Shown here piece by piece: positions 36,522 to 45,450 of a stretch of 64,000 nt of DNA. This stretch comes from Flavobacterium sp. KACC 22763 (GTDB lineage Bacteria > Bacteroidota > Bacteroidia > Flavobacteriales > Flavobacteriaceae). The stretch spans positions 3,844,001 to 3,908,000 of the forward strand of contig NZ_CP117879.1 in assembly GCF_028736155.1 (NCBI RefSeq). Direction: 5' to 3'. Below the pieces are notes generated by a model. That model did not search any database. It saw only the letters and a program-made list of their open reading frames with translations, and was not told the DNA's origin. How positions within the stretch are numbered: the first letter of the stretch is position 1; each line of letters starts with the position of its first letter. Both the position numbers and the translations under genes were made by a program.

Positions 36522-36818
36522 TTATTTTTTAATCCAAGTTCCATCTGCGTTAGCAAAAAGATTTCCTGTTTTATCTCCAACAGTTACTTCTAGCTTGTAT
36601 TCAGATTTTGTATTTTTAAATGCTTTAGAAAGCACCGCATCTGGATATGCTTTTTTCAAAGCGTCTGTTACAGCTGTTGGAAGCTCTTCCAATTTAATTT
36701 CTGTATAATCATCTTGGATAGAGATTGTTTTTACGATTGTATTTGAAATTGGCGAAGTTGAAGCAAATGATGTTAAACCTCCCAAAACGATTGCGGCTGA
36801 TAAAAATAAATTTTTCAT
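36522..36818 (-). CDS. PepSY-like secreted small protein, array copy 2
   Basis: A 98-residue member with a signal peptide, core LPTAVTDALKKAYPDAVLSKAF and YKLEVTVGDKTGNLF, and C-terminus GTWIKK. It is the nearest relative of copy 1: the signal peptides are almost identical, as are the final 15 residues, showing recent duplication. Function unknown. Confidence 0.85.
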   Translation of the reverse strand: MKNLFLSAAIVLGGLTSFASTSPISNTIVKTISIQDDYTEIKLEELPTAVTDALKKAYPDAVLSKAFKNTKSEYKLEVTVGDKTGNLFANADGTWIKK

Positions 36819-36893
36819 GATAGTTGTTTTTTAATATAGTTAATTTGATCTTAGTATTCTTGATCCGGATCTTCACGAGACCTTAGTTTAAGA

Positions 36894-37190
36894 TTATTGT
36901 TTAATCCAAGTTCCGTCTGCATTTGCAAAAAGGTTACCCACCTTGTCACCAACAGTTACATCAAGTTTATACTGGGCTTTTTCGTTTTTGTATGCTTTAG
37001 TAATTACCGCTTCTGGATATGCTTTTTTCAAAGCATCAGTAATCGCTGCTGGTAATTCTTCTAATTTGATTTCTGTGTATTCGTCTTCAATAGAAATCGT
37101 TTTTACAGTAGTATTTGTTACTTGTGTAGTTGAAGCGAATGAAGTTAAACTTCCTAAAACAATTGCGGCTGATAAAAATAAATTTTTCAT
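36894..37190 (-). CDS. PepSY-like secreted small protein, array copy 1
   Basis: A 98-residue member and first gene of the array. The signal peptide is near identical to copy 2 (MKNLFLSAAIVLGSL). The core is LPAAITDALKKAYPEAVITKAY, then YKLDVTVGDKVGNLF and GTWIKQ. It is preceded by the only long upstream region of the array, with promoter-like elements at 37244-37310, and separated from copy 2 by 75 bp. Function unknown. Confidence 0.85.
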   Translation of the reverse strand: MKNLFLSAAIVLGSLTSFASTTQVTNTTVKTISIEDEYTEIKLEELPAAITDALKKAYPEAVITKAYKNEKAQYKLDVTVGDKVGNLFANADGTWIKQ

Positions 37191-37252
37191 AACGTATATA
37201 TTTTAATTAATAGTTGTTTACGCTTGAAGTAATGAAATTATTATGCCGTAAA

Positions 37253-37269
37253 GAAAAAGAGCTGTGCCA
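37253..37269 (-). promoter_or_regulatory. Putative sigma-54 -24 element for the PepSY-like array
   Basis: On the minus strand TTGGCAC (37264-37270) is followed after 5 bp by TTTTTC, where a TTGC(A/T) would be expected. The -24 part is a perfect match but the -12 GC doublet is missing. It lies about 75 bp upstream of the first array gene. A TATATTTG -7 element occurs further upstream, so a sigma-70 promoter is also possible. Confidence 0.3.
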
Positions 37270-37493
37270 AAGACCATAAAATCCTGTTTTTAAAGACTTT
37301 ATATCAAATATACCAAAAAAAGAAATACAGTGAAAGGTGTGTAAAAGAGAAAATAAGTGTGTAATAAGTAAACACTTATAGTGTAACCTTGGAAGAAATT
37401 CCAATTTTTGTAAATTCCAAATTCCAAAGTTTAGGTTTCCAATATTGGAATTTGGAATTTGAATATTGGATTTTATAAAGGCTTATAAAAGAA

Positions 37494-37519
37494 AAAGGCT
37501 TCCAAATCTGGAAGCCTTT
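37494..37519 (-). terminator. Terminator after accC
   Basis: AAAGGCTTCCA (37494-37504) pairs exactly with TGGAAGCCTTT (37509-37519). It lies just downstream of the accC stop on the minus strand. Confidence 0.85.
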
Positions 37520-37523
37520 ATAA

Positions 37524-38870
37524 TTATTCTGGACTATTCATTTTAAATGTATCCATAAATGCAGTCGTATAATCTCCTGCAATATATTTTGGATCATCCA
37601 TTAATTGTCTGTGGAAAGGGATTGTAGTTTTCACACCTTCAATTACAAATTCATCCAAAGCTCTTCGCATTTTGCTGATAGCTTCTTCACGAGATTGCGC
37701 AGTTGTAATTAACTTAGCAATCATAGAATCGTAATTTGGCGGAATGCTATATCCTGAGTAAACGTGAGTATCTAAACGAACTCCGTGTCCTCCTGGCATA
37801 TGAAGCGTAGTAATTTTTCCTGGTGAAGGGCGAAAATCGTTATAAGGATCTTCTGCATTAATACGAACTTCAATAGCGTGTAATTGTGGAAGGTAGTTTT
37901 TACCAGAAATTGGAATTCCAGCTGCAACCATAATCTGCTCACGGATCAAATCGTAATCGATAACTTGTTCTGTGATCGGGTGCTCAACTTGAATACGAGT
38001 ATTCATTTCCATGAAGTAGAAATTTCTGTGTTTATCCACTAAAAATTCTACAGTTCCAGCTCCTTCATATTTAATGAATTCAGCAGCTTTTACAGCAGCC
38101 TCTCCCATTCTTGTACGAAGTTCATCTGTCATGAAAGGTGAAGGTGTTTCTTCAGTAAGTTTTTGGTGACGTCTTTGAACAGAACAATCTCTTTCAGAAA
38201 GGTGGCATGCTTTTCCATAAGAATCTCCAACAACTTGAATTTCGATATGACGTGGCTCTTCAATAAGTTTCTCCATGTACATTCCGTCATTTCCAAATGC
38301 TGCAGCAGCTTCTTGACGTGCGCTTTCCCAAGCTTTTTGAAGCTCTTCTTCTTTCCAGATGGCACGCATACCTTTTCCACCACCACCAGCAGTAGCTTTC
38401 ATCATAACTGGATAACCAATTTCTTTAGCTACTTTTTGTGCATGTTCGTAAGATTCTAATAATCCGTCCGAACCTGGTACACATGGTACTCCTGCCGCTT
38501 TCATTGTAGCTTTTGCAGAAGCTTTATCTCCCATACGGTCGATCATTTCTGGAGCAGCACCGATAAATTTAATTCCGTGCTCTTGACAGATTTTAGAGAA
38601 TTTAGCATTCTCAGAAAGAAATCCATAACCTGGATGAATTGCATCTGCATTTGTAATTTCTGCAGCTGCAATAATATTTGACATTTTCAAATACGATAAG
38701 TTACTCGGAGGAGGGCCTATACAAACCGCTTCGTCTGCAAATTTAACATGCAAACTTTCTGCATCGGCTGTAGAGTAAACTGCAACAGTTTTGATTCCCA
38801 TTTCCTTACATGTACGAATTACACGAAGTGCAATTTCTCCTCTATTCGCAATTAATATTTTTTTAAACAT
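37524..38870 (-). CDS. accC: Acetyl-CoA carboxylase, biotin carboxylase subunit
   Basis: I start at the ATG at 38870 (448 residues), where homology begins with [19 protein letters not shown]; an in-frame ATG upstream is atypical. ATP-grasp signatures are visible: [33 protein letters not shown] and the metal-binding [12 protein letters not shown]. It carboxylates the biotin on AccB in the first step of fatty acid synthesis. Its start lies about 85 bp after the accB stop. Confidence 0.97.
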   Translation of the reverse strand: MFKKILIANRGEIALRVIRTCKEMGIKTVAVYSTADAESLHVKFADEAVCIGPPPSNLSYLKMSNIIAAAEITNADAIHPGYGFLSENAKFSKICQEHGIKFIGAAPEMIDRMGDKASAKATMKAAGVPCVPGSDGLLESYEHAQKVAKEIGYPVMMKATAGGGGKGMRAIWKEEELQKAWESARQEAAAAFGNDGMYMEKLIEEPRHIEIQVVGDSYGKACHLSERDCSVQRRHQKLTEETPSPFMTDELRTRMGEAAVKAAEFIKYEGAGTVEFLVDKHRNFYFMEMNTRIQVEHPITEQVIDYDLIREQIMVAAGIPISGKNYLPQLHAIEVRINAEDPYNDFRPSPGKITTLHMPGGHGVRLDTHVYSGYSIPPNYDSMIAKLITTAQSREEAISKMRRALDEFVIEGVKTTIPFHRQLMDDPKYIAGDYTTAFMDTFKMNSPE

Positions 38871-38955
38871 CTTATTTAAATTAAAAATTACAAATTCCAA
38901 TCTCCAAATTCCAACTCATTGGATTTTGTGACTTGTCTATTGGAATTTTTAAAAA

Positions 38956-39441
38956 TTATGATGGATCTACTAAGAATAAAGGTTGATCAAATTCTACTGG
39001 AGACATATCGTCAACTAGAATTTTTACAATCTTACCAGAAACTTCAGATTCGATTTCGTTGAATAATTTCATTGCTTCAATTACGCAAAGAACATCACCT
39101 TTAGATACAGTGCTTCCTACTTCTGTGAAAACAGGTTTGTCTGGAGATGGTTTTCTATAGAATGTTCCAATGATTGGAGATTTTATAGTAACATATTTAG
39201 AATCGTTAGCAGCTGGCGCCTCTGGAGTTACACTTACAACTGTTGGAGCTGTAACCTGTGGAGCTGTAGCTTGAGGTAAAGCCGCCTGAGCTGGTAATTG
39301 CTGTACGTAAGTTGCTTCAGTTACATTAGTTTCTAAAGTTGTTCTGATTGTGATTTTTACATCATCCATTTCTAACTTCACTTCTGCAACGCCCGAATTT
39401 GCAACAAATTTGATTAGGTTTTGAATTTCTTTTAAATCCAT
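38956..39441 (-). CDS. accB: Biotin carboxyl carrier protein of acetyl-CoA carboxylase
   Basis: A 161-residue carrier. The biotinyl lysine is Lys125 in the invariant EAMK motif ([12 protein letters not shown]). The N-terminal dimerisation-type helix region is followed by an Ala/Pro/Thr-rich linker (about 48-78) and the C-terminal biotinyl domain with the thumb loop region. It carries CO2 between AccC and the carboxyltransferase. It is encoded between fabH and accC on the same strand. Confidence 0.97.
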   Translation of the reverse strand: MDLKEIQNLIKFVANSGVAEVKLEMDDVKITIRTTLETNVTEATYVQQLPAQAALPQATAPQVTAPTVVSVTPEAPAANDSKYVTIKSPIIGTFYRKPSPDKPVFTEVGSTVSKGDVLCVIEAMKLFNEIESEVSGKIVKILVDDMSPVEFDQPLFLVDPS

Positions 39442-39464
39442 AATGATTCGTTTTTAGTTTTAAT

Positions 39465-40463
39465 TTATTTCTTATCGTAAGCCCATTTTAAATAGATAGA
39501 TCCCCAAGTGAATCCACCACCAAAAGCGGCAAAGATAATGTTATCTCCCTTTTTAAGTTTACTTTCAAAATCAGCCAATACTAATGGCAAAGTTCCAGAA
39601 GTAGTATTACCGTATCTTTCGATGTTTACTAGAACTTTAGATTCGTCTAATTCTAATCTTCCAGCAGTAGCATCAATAATACGTTTATTAGCTTGGTGTG
39701 GCACTAACCAGTCAACATCTTGATTTGTCAAATTATTTCTTTGCAAAATCAATTCGCTGGCATCTGCCATATTAGTCACAGCATATTTGAAAACAGTTTT
39801 ACCGTCTTGCATAATATTGTGCTGTCTGTTTTTTATAGTTTCTTCTGAAGGTGGAATTAAAGAACCTCCTGCTGGGATTTTAAGAAAATCTCTCCCTACA
39901 CCGTCACTTCTTAAATACTCATCCTGCAATCCTAAACCTTCATAATTTGGTTCGAAAAGAACTGCACCAGCTCCATCTCCAAAAATAATACAAGTTGCTC
40001 TGTCTGTATAGTCTACAATTGATGACATTTTATCGGCACCAATTAAAAGTACTTTTTTATAACGTCCTGACTGAACATACGCTGCAGCAGTCGACATTCC
40101 GTACAAGAAACTTGAACATGCAGCCTGCAAATCGTATGAAAATGCGTTTGTTGCTCCAATTTCTGTAGCAACATATACTCCTGTAGAAGCCACCATCATA
40201 TCTGGTGTCGCAGTTGCCATTATAATCATATCAATCTCTAGCGGATCAATATTTGCTTTTGCAATCAAATCCTTTGCAGCTTGTATCGCAAGGTACGATG
40301 TACCTTTATCAGCGTCTTTAAGAATTCTTCTTTCTTTAATTCCTGTTCGAGCGGTAATCCACTCATCATTGGTATCAACCATTGTTTCTAGTACTTGGTT
40401 CGAAAGAACGAAGTCAGGAACATAAGCTCCAACAGCGGTAATTGCGGCTGTGATTGTATTCAT
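39465..40463 (-). CDS. fabH: Beta-ketoacyl-ACP synthase III
   Basis: A 332-residue enzyme that condenses acetyl- or branched-acyl-CoA with malonyl-ACP to begin fatty acid synthesis. The catalytic Cys116 is in QAACSSFLYG; the His is in VPHQANKRI, and the Asn in ERYGNTTSG. GGGFTWG near the C-terminus is the family signature. The operon fabH-accB-accC is a fatty acid initiation unit. Confidence 0.97.
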   Translation of the reverse strand: MNTITAAITAVGAYVPDFVLSNQVLETMVDTNDEWITARTGIKERRILKDADKGTSYLAIQAAKDLIAKANIDPLEIDMIIMATATPDMMVASTGVYVATEIGATNAFSYDLQAACSSFLYGMSTAAAYVQSGRYKKVLLIGADKMSSIVDYTDRATCIIFGDGAGAVLFEPNYEGLGLQDEYLRSDGVGRDFLKIPAGGSLIPPSEETIKNRQHNIMQDGKTVFKYAVTNMADASELILQRNNLTNQDVDWLVPHQANKRIIDATAGRLELDESKVLVNIERYGNTTSGTLPLVLADFESKLKKGDNIIFAAFGGGFTWGSIYLKWAYDKK

Positions 40464-40594
40464 TATATTCTATTATTTTCTTTTCAAATTGTGATTAATT
40501 TGAAAAATTTTTAAAAGACCCGAAAATTACAAAAAAAAACGTAACGAATTTGTCTATATTTTCCTAAAAAACGAAAATTATAACCAACAAAAAA

Positions 40595-40615
40595 AACTCT
40601 CACTATGTGAGAGTT
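40595..40615 (-). terminator. Terminator between rpmF and fabH
   Basis: AACTCTCAC (40595-40603) pairs exactly with 40607-40615, with T-tract on the minus strand. It separates rpmF from the fabH promoter region. Confidence 0.8.
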
Positions 40616-40638
40616 CTAGTATAATTTACAAAAACGTA

Positions 40639-40833
40639 TTAAGCAACCGCTTCAGATTTATCGATAACAACTTGCCCTCTGTAGTACATTTTACCTTCAT
40701 GCCAGTAAGCTCTGTGGTATAAATGCGCCTCACCTGTAATAGGACATGTAGCGATTTGAGCTACAGTAGCTTTGTAATGTGTTCTTCTCTTATCTCTTCT
40801 TGTTTTCGAGGTTTTTCTCTTAGGATGTGCCAT
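40639..40833 (-). CDS. rpmF: 50S ribosomal protein L32
   Basis: A 64-residue ribosomal protein starting [20 protein letters not shown], with [24 protein letters not shown] in the middle. The zinc-binding cysteine pairs of some L32 versions are absent (one Cys only), so it is the zinc-free type. It follows yceD with a 9-bp gap, the standard order. Confidence 0.97.
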
Positions 40834-40842
40834 TTTACTATA

Positions 40843-41385
40843 TTATTTATCCGTTAATAGTTTCTTTAATTTTTCCCAACGCGGGTCAATATCTTCTTCT
40901 TTGTTACTCTCTTCTTTTTGTTCTTTTACACTTAACTCATTCAGTTTTGTCAAAGCTTCTGTTTGCAGACTTCCGTCTTTAACACCTGGATGAATTCTCT
41001 TCTGCGGAACAGAAAGCGCGATCATTTCATAAATATATTGTGCAATATCTATTTCATGTTCACCATGTGGCAAAATCAACAACTCTTCATTATCATCATT
41101 AAATTCTTCTCCAAAGCGAACAATCAGTTTCATTTTCCCTTTTATAGGTAAATCAAAATCCTCGCCCGTCAGATCACAAGGCACATTTACTGTTCCTTTG
41201 TGTTTGAATTCTAACTCTAACATATTACTCTTCTTATCGAAAAGCAAATTGACTTTAATATCTGAACTTTGAAACTCATCGTACTCAAAGTCCTTAAAGA
41301 ACGTGTTATTTATTTGATACTCAAAATGGTGTTTTCCTAGTTTTAATCCTACGAAAGGAATTAAAAATTCTTTTGTTTTGCTCAT
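40843..41385 (-). CDS. yceD: YceD/DUF177-family protein
   Basis: A 180-residue protein upstream of rpmF. Family features are the conserved C in NVPCDLTGEDFDLPI and the short C-terminal DPRWEKLKKLL. Members are thought to support 23S rRNA or ribosome assembly, though the mechanism is unsettled. The order yceD-rpmF is conserved across bacteria. Confidence 0.93.
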   Translation of the reverse strand: MSKTKEFLIPFVGLKLGKHHFEYQINNTFFKDFEYDEFQSSDIKVNLLFDKKSNMLELEFKHKGTVNVPCDLTGEDFDLPIKGKMKLIVRFGEEFNDDNEELLILPHGEHEIDIAQYIYEMIALSVPQKRIHPGVKDGSLQTEALTKLNELSVKEQKEESNKEEDIDPRWEKLKKLLTDK

Positions 41386-41440
41386 TTCAACATCAATTTG
41401 ATCAATTCAATTCTAAAACTAGATATCTGAATTGGGGTGC

Positions 41441-41448
41441 AAAGATAT
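41441..41448 (-). promoter_or_regulatory. -7 promoter element of yceD-rpmF
   Basis: The minus strand reads TATCTTTG, a full consensus match, about 56 bp upstream of the yceD start. Confidence 0.55.
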
Positions 41449-41490
41449 AAAATTATTACAAATCTAATAATCTTATTCACCTTTTTTTGT

Positions 41491-42540
41491 TTATAACTGT
41501 TTTTCTTTTATTTTAAGAGGTTTTTGGCTAATCTCCTCATACTGATTACGCGAGCGAAAAATATCGATCGCAAGATAGACTGCTTCTTTAAATGAATTGT
41601 AATCTGCCATATCTTTTCCTGCAATATCGTAAGCTGTGCCATGATCTGGAGAGGTTCTAACCTTATTTAGACCTGCTGTATAATTCACTCCTTTTCCAAA
41701 AGAAAGCGTCTTAAACGGAATTAATCCTTGATCGTGATACATTGCCACGATAGCATCATATTTTTCATATTGAGAGCTTCCAAAAAAACCATCTGCAGGA
41801 AATGGCCCAAAAACCATAGTTCCAGAATCAAATAATTTTTTAAGAACAGGTTTTAAAACCAATTCATCTTCTTTTCCAATCACTCCACCATCACCAGCAT
41901 GCGGATTTAATCCTAAAACTGCAATTTTTGGTTTCACTATACTAAAATCCTGAATTAAAGATTTTCTAATAGTTTCTATTTTTTTAGTAATCAGTTCCTC
42001 TGTCAAATGAGAAGCAACTTCGTTTAATGGCACATGATCTGTAATTAGACCCACTCGCAAATTATCCTGCACCATCATCATCAAAGCATCTCCTTCTAAT
42101 TCCTGATTCAAATAATCGGTGTGCCCAGGAAATTTAAAATCTTCAGACTGTATATTATATTTATTAATAGGAGCTGTAACTAGAACATCTATTTCGCCAT
42201 CTTTCAACGCTTTTGTTCCCGCTGCAAAAGATTTAATTGCATATTCTCCTATTTTAGGATCATTTACTCCAAAATTGATATCAACACCCTCTCTCCAAAG
42301 ATTCAAAACATTTACCTTCCCTGGAATAATTTGATCTATTTTATCAACTCCGTGAAATTGAATTGTCGATGTAAAGCTTTTTCTAACGAAAGAAAGGATT
42401 TTAGCATTTGCAAAAATAACCGGCGTACACAATTCCAACATACGAGAATCTTCGAATGTTTTCAGTATAACTTCGCTTCCAATACCGTTTAAATCTCCTA
42501 CTGAAATTCCAACAATTATATTTTCTGCTTTTTTATTCAT
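41491..42540 (-). CDS. pdxA: 4-hydroxythreonine-4-phosphate dehydrogenase
   Basis: A 349-residue NAD-dependent enzyme for pyridoxal 5'-phosphate synthesis. Metal-binding histidines are in FPGHTDYL, LITDHVPL and MYHDQGLIPFK, with NPHAGDGGVIGKED and DHGTAYDIAGK as further signatures. The C-terminal tail is longer than usual by about 20 residues and lysine-rich (SQKPLKIKEKQL). It diverges from ribE across a short shared intergenic region. Confidence 0.96.
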   Translation of the reverse strand: MNKKAENIIVGISVGDLNGIGSEVILKTFEDSRMLELCTPVIFANAKILSFVRKSFTSTIQFHGVDKIDQIIPGKVNVLNLWREGVDINFGVNDPKIGEYAIKSFAAGTKALKDGEIDVLVTAPINKYNIQSEDFKFPGHTDYLNQELEGDALMMMVQDNLRVGLITDHVPLNEVASHLTEELITKKIETIRKSLIQDFSIVKPKIAVLGLNPHAGDGGVIGKEDELVLKPVLKKLFDSGTMVFGPFPADGFFGSSQYEKYDAIVAMYHDQGLIPFKTLSFGKGVNYTAGLNKVRTSPDHGTAYDIAGKDMADYNSFKEAVYLAIDIFRSRNQYEEISQKPLKIKEKQL

Positions 42541-42573
42541 GAGCTCAGTTTATTTATTACTAATTTTGATGTG

Positions 42574-42581
42574 CAAATTTA
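42574..42581 (-). promoter_or_regulatory. -7 promoter element of pdxA
   Basis: The minus strand reads TAAATTTG, a full consensus match, 34 bp upstream of the pdxA start. Confidence 0.6.
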
Positions 42582-42597
42582 GTAAAATAAAACCACA

Positions 42598-43188
42598 ATG
42601 TTCACAGGAATTATAGAAACACTCGGCAAGATTCACGAAATCAAAAAAGATCAAAACAATCTTCACATAACAGTTGACTCATCCATAACACACGAATTAA
42701 AAATAGATCAAAGCGTTTCACATAATGGAATATGCCTTACGGTTGTAGCCATTAAAGATTCTCTTTATACTGTAACAGCTATTGACGAAACAATTTTAAA
42801 AACCAATATCGGCAATTGGAAAACTGGCGATATAATTAATTTGGAAAGAGGGATGAAGCTTGGAGACCGCTTAGACGGTCATATCGTTCAAGGTCACGTA
42901 GACCAAACTGGAACTTGCATTAAAATTGAAGAAGCAAACGGAAGCTGGAATTATACTTTTGAATACGATAAAAACCAAAACAACATCACAATCGAAAAAG
43001 GCTCAATAACAGTAAATGGAGTTAGTCTTACGGTTGTTAATTCTAAGACAAATGAATTTAGCGTTTCAATTATTCCGTATACTTACGAACACACTAATTT
43101 TAAAGATTTCAAAGTAGGAACAAAAATCAACCTTGAATTTGATGTAGTAGGAAAGTATATTTCTCGACTTTATTCGATAAACAAATAA
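42598..43188 (+). CDS. ribE: Riboflavin synthase, alpha subunit
   Basis: A 196-residue enzyme with two tandem lumazine-binding domains. The start MFTGIIETLGKI and the first repeat GICLTVVAIKD match the second repeat GVSLTVVNSKT, with GDRLDGHIVQGHVDQ between them. It makes riboflavin from two 6,7-dimethyl-8-ribityllumazine molecules. Cofactor neighbour: pdxA diverges upstream. Confidence 0.95.
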   Translation: MFTGIIETLGKIHEIKKDQNNLHITVDSSITHELKIDQSVSHNGICLTVVAIKDSLYTVTAIDETILKTNIGNWKTGDIINLERGMKLGDRLDGHIVQGHVDQTGTCIKIEEANGSWNYTFEYDKNQNNITIEKGSITVNGVSLTVVNSKTNEFSVSIIPYTYEHTNFKDFKVGTKINLEFDVVGKYISRLYSINK

Positions 43189-43205
43189 CACCTAGATTTT
43201 CCATA

Positions 43206-43238
43206 AAAAAAGCTTCAATATTAAATTGAAGCTTTTTT
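43206..43238. terminator. Bidirectional terminator after ribE
   Basis: AAAAAAGCTTCAAT (43206-43219) pairs with ATTGAAGCTTTTTT (43225-43238) between convergent genes. Confidence 0.9.
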
Positions 43239-43475
43239 TATTTTATTTTTATATATGGCCACAGCACCTAAAGCTAAGCCTGCGACAAGAAGAAAACCAA
43301 TATTTTGATTTATAGGAAAACCTTCTGGACATGATGGACAAGCTTGAGCACTAGCTTGTGCGTTCGTTTTATTGGCATCACCAGGAACAGGCATATCTTT
43401 ACCTTCCGCTTTAACCAATGAAACATTTAATAACAATAAGGCAATTACTAAAAATGGGGCTTTTAGATTTTTCAT
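43221..43475 (-). CDS. Small secreted protein with PID-CTERM-like sorting tail
   Basis: An 84-residue protein. A signal peptide (about 1-23) is followed by a short Pro/Gly/Ala-rich mature region, the pair CPSC, and FPINQNIGFLLVAGLALGAVAIYKNK at the C-terminus: a short PI(D/N) motif, a membrane helix and a basic tail. This architecture is that of protein-sorting signals of the PID-CTERM type in Bacteroidota, which exosortase-like enzymes process. No exosortase is encoded in this window. The assignment is by pattern. Confidence 0.7.
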   Translation of the reverse strand: MKNLKAPFLVIALLLLNVSLVKAEGKDMPVPGDANKTNAQASAQACPSCPEGFPINQNIGFLLVAGLALGAVAIYKNKIKKASI

Positions 43476-43891
43476 AATTTCAAGCTATTACAAACAGCAA
43501 GTCTAATAATTATTTACAAAATATTCTTCGATAGAAATTCCCTACAACTAAAATTCTACCTCTAAAATCTTGGAACAAAAGTATAAGTTTTTTGCTCAAA
43601 AGCAACTTTTAATTTGAAAAAGACAAAACAAATATTAACATTTTTATTTTCAAATTCCATTAATCCTTTTTAGAAAACGCCCTAAGTGACAATCTTCCTT
43701 TTTATTATTATTTACAAGAACCACAAACTTGTAAGAATTTCCTGATTTTAAAAACCCTTCTTTTTTCATAAAACCAACACATTCAATTTATATCAAAGAA
43801 GAACTTCATATTCAATTCTAACCACGCAATAGAATATCCTCAAATTAATATATTTGCACAATTCAAACCTATTACAACCAGAATTAAACAC
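43476..43891. other. 416-bp intergenic region upstream of the methyltransferase
   Basis: No coding frame of note. It holds the methyltransferase promoter near 43849 and a weak hairpin TTACAAG...CTTGTAA at about 43719-43736. Otherwise the stretch is AT-rich with no repeats I can support. Confidence 0.5.
43849..43856 (+). promoter_or_regulatory. -7 promoter element of the cytosine methyltransferase
   Basis: TATATTTG, a full consensus match, 35 bp before the ATG at 43892. Confidence 0.6.
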
Positions 43892-44878
43892 ATGAAAAAC
43901 AGATATACAGTCGGAAGTTTATATGCAGGCGTAGGCGGTATCTGTTTAGGTTTTGAAAATGCAGGATTCAAATTAGAGTGGGCAAATGAATTTGACAAAA
44001 AAGCCTGTGTTACTTATAGAAACAATTTCGAGCACAAACTTATTGAAGGCGATGTAATGCAGCTTGATGTAAAAAAACTCAACAAAATAGACATTCTTAC
44101 CGCTGGATTCCCATGCCAGCCTTTTTCTCTCGCCGGCCACAGAAAAGGTTTTAATGATAGTAGAGGAAATCATTTTTTCAAGATATTGGATTTTATTGAC
44201 GAAATGAGACCGAAAGTAGTATTCCTTGAAAATGTCAAAAATCTTAAAGGACACGACAAAGGAAATACCATGAAAGTAATTCAGCGCGAAATCAAAAAAC
44301 GCAATTACACTTTTGACAGCGCAATCCTGAATACCAAAGATTTTGGAAATATTCCGCACAATCGGGAACGTATTTTTATGGTTGCTTTTAATAAAGATTT
44401 CGTCAAAAAAGGTTTTAAATTCAATTTTCCGGAAAAAGAAGAATTAACGCAAAAAGTTACCGATTTAATCACAAAAGAAAAAGTCGATAAAAAATTCTAT
44501 TATACCGAAGATAAATATATGTACAACATGCTGAAAGAAGCAGTTGTGAGAGAAGACAGAATTTATCAGTTTAGGAGACAATATGTACGAGAAAACAAAA
44601 AAGAAGTTTGCCCTACTTTAACTGCCAATATGGGAACTGGCGGACACAATGTCCCAATTATCACAACTGAATTCGGCTTTAGAAAATTAACTCCAAGAGA
44701 ATGCTTTCGTTTTCAAGGTTTTCCTGACAGTTACAAATTACCTAAAATTTCCAATTCTAGCCTTTACAAGCAAGCAGGAAATTCGGTAAGTATGCCCGTT
44801 ATCGAAAGGCTTGCCTCAGAAATATTCAAATGCATTGAAAAAATCGAAGCCAAACAATTAAAAGCAGAAAAGGTCTAA
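43892..44878 (+). CDS. DNA (cytosine-5-)-methyltransferase
   Basis: A 328-residue C5 methyltransferase. Motif I is SLYAGVGGICLGFENAGF, motif IV is AGFPCQPFSLAGHRKGF with catalytic Cys75, motif VI FLENVKNL, motif VIII QFRRQYVRE, motif IX PTLTANMGTGG and motif X KQAGNSVSMPV. The target-recognition region (about 190-240) is short, as in Dcm-like solitary enzymes. No cognate restriction enzyme is seen; instead a vsr gene converges on it with 4-bp overlap. This suits a solitary methyltransferase guarded by mismatch repair. Confidence 0.95.
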   Translation: MKNRYTVGSLYAGVGGICLGFENAGFKLEWANEFDKKACVTYRNNFEHKLIEGDVMQLDVKKLNKIDILTAGFPCQPFSLAGHRKGFNDSRGNHFFKILDFIDEMRPKVVFLENVKNLKGHDKGNTMKVIQREIKKRNYTFDSAILNTKDFGNIPHNRERIFMVAFNKDFVKKGFKFNFPEKEELTQKVTDLITKEKVDKKFYYTEDKYMYNMLKEAVVREDRIYQFRRQYVRENKKEVCPTLTANMGTGGHNVPIITTEFGFRKLTPRECFRFQGFPDSYKLPKISNSSLYKQAGNSVSMPVIERLASEIFKCIEKIEAKQLKAEKV

Positions 44879-45294
44879 ATACTCAAAAGCATTATTGTCC
44901 CTTCAATTCTAGCGAGACAAACCTCTAGATTCTTCTCAATTTCTTTACTCCAGAACCGCAAAATCGTCCAATTTTCAGAAATAAGAAAAGCGTTAACTTC
45001 TTCGTCTCGTTCTATATTTCTTTCAATTTTCGGAATCCAGTATTCGCGATTTGATTTAATTCTCAGCTGTTGCGTTTCCCAATCTTTTCCATGAAAAAAT
45101 TCGCTGTCAACAAAAATGGCAATTTTATATTTGGCAAAAGTAAGATCAGGTCTCCCAAATATCTTCTTATTATTTTTTCGATATCTGTAGCCCAATTTCC
45201 ATAAGGCTTTAGCCAGTCTTACTTCGCCTTTTGTAGCAGTGCTTTTTATTGCCCGCATAGTTTTACTCCTTTGTTCGGGAGTTAATCTATCCAT
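44875..45294 (-). CDS. vsr: Very short patch repair endonuclease
   Basis: A 139-residue Vsr-type nuclease that nicks beside T:G mismatches left by deaminated 5-methylcytosine. Family features are DRLTPEQRSKTMRAIKSTATKGE at the start, GRPDLTFAKYKIAIFVDSEFFHG for the catalytic Asp and His, and a Trp-rich C-terminal segment NWTILRFWSKEIEK. It departs from E. coli Vsr in DSEFFHGKDW versus DGCFWHGH, and lacks the matched zinc-binding cysteines. It overlaps the methyltransferase stop by 4 bp, convergent. Confidence 0.92.
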   Translation of the reverse strand: MDRLTPEQRSKTMRAIKSTATKGEVRLAKALWKLGYRYRKNNKKIFGRPDLTFAKYKIAIFVDSEFFHGKDWETQQLRIKSNREYWIPKIERNIERDEEVNAFLISENWTILRFWSKEIEKNLEVCLARIEGTIMLLSI

Positions 45295-45450
45295 CTGAAG
45301 ATTAAATTTGTTTTGGATGGATAAAGTTAAGGTATTTTACAGAAACGGGAATTTAATTATTAGGTATCAAAAATTTCAATTTTCACATTTCAAAAAGTGC
45401 TGAAAACTAAAAAGCCTCTACATTTCTGTAAAGGCTTCTGTTCTAAATAG

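Larger units (their letters stand above)
37191..37523. other. 333-bp region upstream of the PepSY-like array
   Basis: It holds the array promoter region (about 37244-37310), a copy of the CCAAT-type flavobacterial repeat AATTCCAA/TTGGAATT (about 37396-37471) with several near-palindromes, and the accC terminator at 37494-37519. No protein-coding frame was supported. Confidence 0.6.
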
